NCBI GenBank assembly: GCA_018401735.1
Contig: JAGYKI010000004.1
Span: 62,001 to 126,000 of the forward strand
From: Schleiferiaceae bacterium
Lineage (GTDB): Bacteria; Bacteroidota; Bacteroidia; Flavobacteriales; Schleiferiaceae
Reading direction: 5' to 3'
Length of the DNA stretch: 64,000 nt
In this document: positions 59,103 to 64,000 of the stretch, one piece after another
How the letters are laid out: every line of letters starts with the position of its first letter
How positions within the stretch are numbered: the first letter of the stretch is position 1
Position numbers and translations under genes: made by a program
The notes under the pieces: model-generated
What the model was told of the DNA's origin: nothing
The model's input: only the letters and a program-made list of their open reading frames with translations
Database searches by the model: none

Positions 59103-60564
59103 AGCAGCCGATGCATACACCATTGATCAAGAGGAAATTACTTCCCTCGATTTAATGGAAAGGGCGGCTTATGCCTTGTTTAGCTTTTTAGATGACAATT
59201 TCCCCGAAGAGCAAGCGTACCACATCTTTTGCGGAATGGGCAATAACGGTGGTGATGGCTTGGTCTTAGCGCGCTTGCTGTACCAAAGTGATTATCGGGT
59301 TTCTTTGAGTATTATTAAGCATAAAGATAAAGGCTCGCCCGACTTTGAGGAGAGTTTAAAAGCGCTTCCCGCAGATTTAAAGCCACAATACCTTAGTGAA
59401 ATGGAGGCTGAGTTTCAGCTAAAGCAAGATGCCATTATTATAGATGCGATTTTAGGAAATGGCGTGGATCGACCACTTAAAGGCTTAATAGCTAGAGTAG
59501 TGGATACCTTACAGAATGCCGCGAATTTTAAAATAGCTATCGATCTTCCCAGTGGGCTTTTTGCGGATGATAACAGTAAAAACGACCTGAAGAAAATATT
59601 GGCCTGTGACTTATGTTTGTGTATTCAATCGCCTAAAAGGAGCATATTACATGCTTTTACGGCTCCGCTCGTAGGCAGATATGTAAGTATAGATATTGGG
59701 CTAAATCAAGAATATATTGCTAGTTTAAAGAGCGATTCGTACTTATTGGAGAAGCGCGACATAGAGGAAATTTACCGTCCTCGTAAAAAGTTTAGCTATA
59801 AAGGAACTTATGGGCATCTTCTAATTTTAGCGGGTAGCGAAAACACCATGGGAGCTGCGCATATTTGTGCTGAAGCTGCCTTAAGAAGTGGTTGTGGTTT
59901 AGCAACAGCTTTAGTTCCTGCCTCAAGTTTTAGCGCTTTTAATATTCGCTTACCCGAGCTTATGCTTTATGCTCAGGATACGGAGATTCATAAAGTGAAG
60001 GGCAATTTCTCAGCACTAATTGCGGGTCCTGGCTTGTCAACCACTCAGTCGAGTGCGCAATATCTTAAGAATTTAATTCAAGCGGCGCCGGGACCCATGG
60101 TTTTAGATGCAGATGCCTTAAATATATTGGCTGAAAATCCCACTTGGCTGCGCTTTTTAGCAGCAGGTACTATACTTTGTCCGCATCCGGGCGAAATGAA
60201 GCGCCTTTTAGGACTGAAGAAATTTGAACAAAATTATTTGGATTTAGTATTGGCCTTTGCCCACAAGTATCAGCTTAATATTTTGCTTAAAGACGCGATT
60301 AGTGTATTGGTAACTAAAGAAGGGAATTTTATTTACTCCGATTTTGGCAGTCCAGCCTTAGCCAAAGCAGGATCGGGCGATTGTTTAACGGGTATAATTG
60401 GCTCTCTTTTAGCGCAGTCTTATTCGCCCCAAGCGGCGGTTTGTTTAGCGACGTATCTGCATGGTACTGCAGCAAAATTAGCAGCGGAAGAAGGCGCGGA
60501 AGAATCTGTTTTAGCCAGTGATGTAAATGCACATCTTGCGCAAGCATTTGCTAGTTTAGCTTGA
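59074..60564 (+). CDS. nnrD: Bifunctional NAD(P)H-hydrate epimerase / ADP-dependent NAD(P)H-hydrate dehydratase
   Basis: MGNNGGDGLVLARLL; YGHLLILAGSENTMGAA; LCPHPGEMKRL; AKAGSGDCLTGIIGSLL. Confidence 0.93.
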   Translation: MKILSAEQSKAADAYTIDQEEITSLDLMERAAYALFSFLDDNFPEEQAYHIFCGMGNNGGDGLVLARLLYQSDYRVSLSIIKHKDKGSPDFEESLKALPADLKPQYLSEMEAEFQLKQDAIIIDAILGNGVDRPLKGLIARVVDTLQNAANFKIAIDLPSGLFADDNSKNDLKKILACDLCLCIQSPKRSILHAFTAPLVGRYVSIDIGLNQEYIASLKSDSYLLEKRDIEEIYRPRKKFSYKGTYGHLLILAGSENTMGAAHICAEAALRSGCGLATALVPASSFSAFNIRLPELMLYAQDTEIHKVKGNFSALIAGPGLSTTQSSAQYLKNLIQAAPGPMVLDADALNILAENPTWLRFLAAGTILCPHPGEMKRLLGLKKFEQNYLDLVLAFAHKYQLNILLKDAISVLVTKEGNFIYSDFGSPALAKAGSGDCLTGIIGSLLAQSYSPQAAVCLATYLHGTAAKLAAEEGAEESVLASDVNAHLAQAFASLA

Positions 60565-60685
60565 GTTTGACTGTAAATTATCGCTTCAACTTCTCGCAAT
60601 AGTCCACGATTGCTTCAATGCTTTAGCTTGAACTCCACCTTTTTCAAGGGTTCTAAGGCATAATTTCACATCGAACTCTGGTTAA
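60561..60685 (+). repeat. Shortened, diverged copy D of the TIR repeat
   Basis: TTGAGTTTGACTGTAAATTATCGCTTCAA...GCAATAGTCCACGATTGCTTCAATGCTTTAGCTTGAACTCCACCTTTTTCAAGGGTTCTAAGGCATAATTTCACATCGAACTCTGGTTAA; overlaps the nnrD stop codon. Confidence 0.75.
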
Positions 60686-60737
60686 TAGTTCCATGACCGC
60701 CAAAAACTAAATTTCCTCCTAGCTCCTGAGATCGAGG

Positions 60738-62192
60738 CTACTTTGAGTATTCTCTGAACTTTTCATTGGTTTCGAAGATAAGATACTCGGTATCTTCAAA
60801 ATTAAACTGTTTCACTAAGCCAAGCCAAGGAATATCTAAGACTTGTTCTTTATCTAACTGAAAGTAGAAGGGAATGGTTTTGCTATCCCAAATAAAGATA
60901 CTATTCGCGGGTATATCGGACCACAGCTCCTTGGTGACGCGCTCCCAATTGGAAACTTGTTTTGGGTCTAAAGGATTTATATTTAATGATAAAGCCACAA
61001 AAGGAAGGTCGGAAATTACCTTTCGTTCTGCTAAATTGGGGTAGCGACTATTGAGGTATCTGCAAATAACTTCTTTTTCGAACTTTTGCTGGGGTCTAAG
61101 GAGCGTGGCATTATCCCAATAGAAAATAGAATTGGGTAGTCGATGAATTTTATAGGAGAGTAGTGAAAGCACAAGCAGTAAAAAGACGCCAAAGAACTTC
61201 TTAAATTCTCCAAAATATTCACTGAGAAAACTAAGAAAGTGAATAATGATTAACCAGTATAATGGAAAAGTAAGAATTAGCACTCTTTCCAATCCCGCGG
61301 AAGCGAAAATCCCCAAAGCCCAAACTACCGTATGAGCAGTAAAGAATAGTACCGCTGGTGCAAAAATGAGGAGTAAGGACGTGGAGAAGAGTTTCCTTTG
61401 GTAAGAATAAAAAATTAGCGAAAAGCCGATGGATAGTAAGAGTAAATAATAATTTATTAAACCCAGCATTACTTTTAATCGACTGAAATAGTGTAGCCAA
61501 GACCCTTTACCGTAGATACTGGCTCCACTTTTATAAGGGCTATCAAAAAGCCAAAAAATATTACCATCGTTAAAGAAGGAGCCACTAAGACTATAAAAAA
61601 TAGTTCCAAAAAGGAGCAAGGCGGTTGCTTTATAAACCTTCTGATAGAGTCCAATTAGAGCGAATAAAGGCAGTAGTACCAGGGCTTCACTGCGACAATA
61701 GGGCAAGAAGGAAAGTAGTAAAAAGCCCCAGTAGAAGTAGCTGTTTTTTTCTTGTCCTAATTGCAATAGGCGTATGCCTAAAATTAACACCAAGGCGGCA
61801 AAAGGTTCGGTTAGTCCCGAAAATAGATAAGGGGCAAAACTAACGCCACCAAAAGCGATAAGCGGCATTAGCCAATACAGTTTCCATTGGAAATCACGGG
61901 CCAAAATAGAGGCCAAATAAGAGGCCGAAACCCCGCAAAAAATGTTAAAGATTTTAATACCAGTAAAGCCAAAAAGAGTAGAAGGTGCGGCAAATAAGGT
62001 GAAGAAAGGCTTGGCCCAATTATTAAAAAAAGCAGCGGGCTCGCTCAAGGCATAATTGGCCCAGAAATAATGCATTATTGTGTCGCCATCGCCACCAACC
62101 GAAGGTGTGTGGATAGCCAAAAAGGCTAAAAAAATAAATCCGATTAGGTGAAAAAGAAGAAGTGCTTTTGCTTGGATAAACTGCAAAATCAT
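60738..62192 (-). CDS. Multi-pass membrane protein, possibly GT-C glycosyltransferase-like
   Basis: About 10 hydrophobic segments; early GGDGDTIMHYFWANYAL acidic loop; no firm family recognised. Confidence 0.5.
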   Translation of the reverse strand: MILQFIQAKALLLFHLIGFIFLAFLAIHTPSVGGDGDTIMHYFWANYALSEPAAFFNNWAKPFFTLFAAPSTLFGFTGIKIFNIFCGVSASYLASILARDFQWKLYWLMPLIAFGGVSFAPYLFSGLTEPFAALVLILGIRLLQLGQEKNSYFYWGFLLLSFLPYCRSEALVLLPLFALIGLYQKVYKATALLLFGTIFYSLSGSFFNDGNIFWLFDSPYKSGASIYGKGSWLHYFSRLKVMLGLINYYLLLLSIGFSLIFYSYQRKLFSTSLLLIFAPAVLFFTAHTVVWALGIFASAGLERVLILTFPLYWLIIIHFLSFLSEYFGEFKKFFGVFLLLVLSLLSYKIHRLPNSIFYWDNATLLRPQQKFEKEVICRYLNSRYPNLAERKVISDLPFVALSLNINPLDPKQVSNWERVTKELWSDIPANSIFIWDSKTIPFYFQLDKEQVLDIPWLGLVKQFNFEDTEYLIFETNEKFREYSK

Positions 62193-62812
62193 AGCTGACT
62201 AATATCGCCGCGCCCCTCTCTAATTATGGTTACTTCTCCTTCGCTTAAGTCCACTACAGTAGATGCGTATAAATTTCCAATTCCACCATCAATAACGAGA
62301 TCGACATCATTATCGAATTTCTCGGCAATTAATTCAGGATCAGTCGTGTATTCTAAAATGGCATCGTCATCGTGCACGGATGATGCAATGATAGGACGCC
62401 CGAGTAAGGCCACAATTTCACGTGGAATGCTATTATCGGGAATACGGATACCAACCGTTTTTCTCTTCTTTTGGAAGAATTTGGGAATCGCACTACTAGC
62501 GTTGAGAATAAAGGTAAAAGGCCCAGGAAGGCAGCGTTTTAAAATTTTATAGGTCGGAGTATCTACCGATTTGGTATACTCGCTCAGGTTACTTAAGTCG
62601 TAAAAAACAATAGCGAATTCGGCTTTTTCGGGCTTAAGACCTTTTAGGCGCGCTATGCGCTCGATGGCTTTGGGTTTGGAAATATCACAACCAAAAGAAT
62701 AGACCGTATCGGTGGGGTATACAATTACCCCACCGCGGTTTAAAACTTCTACAACTTTCGCCAATGCCTTAGGATTGGGATTGTCGGGATATATGCGAAT
62801 TATTTCCGCCAT
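62189..62812 (-). CDS. L-threonylcarbamoyladenylate synthase (Sua5/YciO/YrdC family)
   Basis: LNRGGVIVYPTDTVYSFGCDISKPKAIERIARLKGLKPEK; VGIRIPDNSIP. Confidence 0.92.
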   Translation of the reverse strand: MAEIIRIYPDNPNPKALAKVVEVLNRGGVIVYPTDTVYSFGCDISKPKAIERIARLKGLKPEKAEFAIVFYDLSNLSEYTKSVDTPTYKILKRCLPGPFTFILNASSAIPKFFQKKRKTVGIRIPDNSIPREIVALLGRPIIASSVHDDDAILEYTTDPELIAEKFDNDVDLVIDGGIGNLYASTVVDLSEGEVTIIREGRGDISQL

Positions 62813-62815
62813 AAT

Positions 62816-63472
62816 TTAATTATTCCCCTTGGCGTAATCTTCTAAAAACTTCGCTAAACCGATATCGGTTAAAGGGTGATTTAAAAGTCCCATAATGCTA
62901 CTAAGTGGCCCCGTAATTACATCAGCGCCGATTTTAGCACAATCCACCACGTGCATGGTGTGACGTACTGAAGCGGCTAAAATTTCGGTTTCAAAACCGT
63001 AGTTATCATATACTAAACGAATGTCTTCAATAAGCTGAAGACCATCGGTAGAAACATCGTCTAAACGACCAATAAAAGGCGATACGTAAGAAGCACCTGC
63101 CTTAGCGGCTAAAAGAGCTTGTCCTACTGAAAAAACCAAGGTACAATTCGTTTTAATTCCTCGATCGGAGAAATACTTTAAGGCTTTAATACCATCTTTA
63201 ATCATGGGGATTTTAACCACAATTTGTGGGTGTAAAGCTGCTAGAGCCTCACCTTCTCTTACCATACCTTCAAAGTCGGTTGAGATAACTTCTGCACTTA
63301 CATCGCCATCAACTGCTTCGCAGATATCAATATAATGTTGGGTAATTTTAGCAGCACCAGTAATACCTTCTTTAGCCATTAGAGATGGATTGGTAGTAAC
63401 GCCGTCTAATACACCAAGATCTTGCGCTTCTTTAATTTGATCCAGGTTAGCTGTGTCGATGAAAAACTTCAT
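62816..63472 (-). CDS. fsa: Fructose-6-phosphate aldolase / transaldolase (TalC-like)
   Basis: [74 protein letters not shown]. Confidence 0.95.
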   Translation of the reverse strand: MKFFIDTANLDQIKEAQDLGVLDGVTTNPSLMAKEGITGAAKITQHYIDICEAVDGDVSAEVISTDFEGMVREGEALAALHPQIVVKIPMIKDGIKALKYFSDRGIKTNCTLVFSVGQALLAAKAGASYVSPFIGRLDDVSTDGLQLIEDIRLVYDNYGFETEILAASVRHTMHVVDCAKIGADVITGPLSSIMGLLNHPLTDIGLAKFLEDYAKGNN

Positions 63473-63569
63473 GTTTTCTTTTTAGTGATTTGCCCGCAAA
63501 AGTACATCGCAAAAATGGAAGAAGCCTAATTCACACAAATGCGAAGTAAAATTAAGTTTTCAACCTAAT

Positions 63570-63653
63570 TTAAAAAGTAGAACTCAAGCCGAGGTCTACT
63601 AGGGTTTTGCTCTAAAAGTGAAAATCTTAGACTCTAATTTTAAGTCGAATATA
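63570..63653 (-). repeat. Decayed remnant G of the TIR repeat, tandem to copy C
   Basis: TAAAAAGTAGAACTCAAGCC ... CTAAAAGTGAAAATCTTAGACTCTAATTTTAAGTCGAATATA matches segments of copy C in the same orientation. Confidence 0.6.
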
Positions 63654-63712
63654 GGTTTAGGAAGAGGAGAGTTGCAGAAAACAGGTCCTCAAATAATAAG
63701 CTTGCACTCTAT

Positions 63713-63978
63713 TTAACGTGAATTCGACGTAAAATCAGGCCTCAGACCCCTTGTAAATAGTGGAATTCAAGCCTATGCAGTGAAGCAATAGCGGGCTATA
63801 GCAAGAAGCAGTGGCGCGGAAAGCCGCTTTTTAGAAGGGGACTAAATGGTGTTTTCAATAAAAGTGAAAATACTTCATCTAGTTCATTTGCTGTAGCCCG
63901 CTACAGCTGCACGATCTAGACTTGTCTTTTCTTTTTATTGAAAATCTGAGGCTATGATTTATAGTCGAACTCACGTTA
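63713..63978 (-). repeat. Dispersed TIR repeat, full-length copy C (inverted relative to A/B) carrying a ~74-bp internal insertion
   Basis: TTAACGTGAATTCGACGTAAAATCAGGCCTCAGACCCCTTGTAAATAG...GCTATGATTTATAGTCGAACTCACGTTA; insertion at about 63872-63945. Confidence 0.9.
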
Positions 63979-64000
63979 TTTAATTTAATTCTCCGAAATA

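Noticed and set aside
1-64000. CRISPR array, rRNA, tRNA, phage or IS element
   Set aside because: No regularly spaced direct repeats, no rRNA/tRNA-like stretches and no transposase/integrase/phage structural proteins were seen among the ORFs; a tRNAscan/ISfinder run would be decisive.

Overview
The window looks like a Bacteroidota (flavobacterial-type) chromosome segment. It is AT-rich and mostly housekeeping, with conserved gene clusters: parA-parB-DUF5683-dapB-lepB-wbqC, xseA-xseB, gyrA, clpC, rlmD, rocD, coaE-nnrD, and yajC/YbbR/nusB. I saw no rRNA, tRNA, CRISPR array or transposase. The most interesting unexplained structure is a dispersed intergenic repeat family with terminal inverted repeats (TAACGTGARTTCGAC...). 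Three full-length copies (about 190-266 bp), one shortened copy and several decayed remnants are visible, mostly just downstream of stop codons. Its internal stem-loop shows compensatory stem changes between copies. The second highlight is a light/photo-oxidation neighbourhood at about 34.7-43.1 kb: lycopene cyclase translationally coupled to a photolyase-like protein, a 48-aa DUF2256-type zinc-ribbon ORF missing from the supplied ORF track, and AarF/UbiB kinase, TetR-like and Cry-DASH genes. The photolyase-like protein appears to have lost the C-terminal Cys motif of iron-sulfur (6-4) photolyases. Other points of interest are a hipBA module with operator-like half-sites, an 11-bp direct repeat overlapping the start of a putative regulator, a T9SS-type surface protein with tandem repeats, and a divergent nucleotide-sugar-dehydrogenase-like protein. 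All family calls are from recognising translated sequence by eye; no searches were run.
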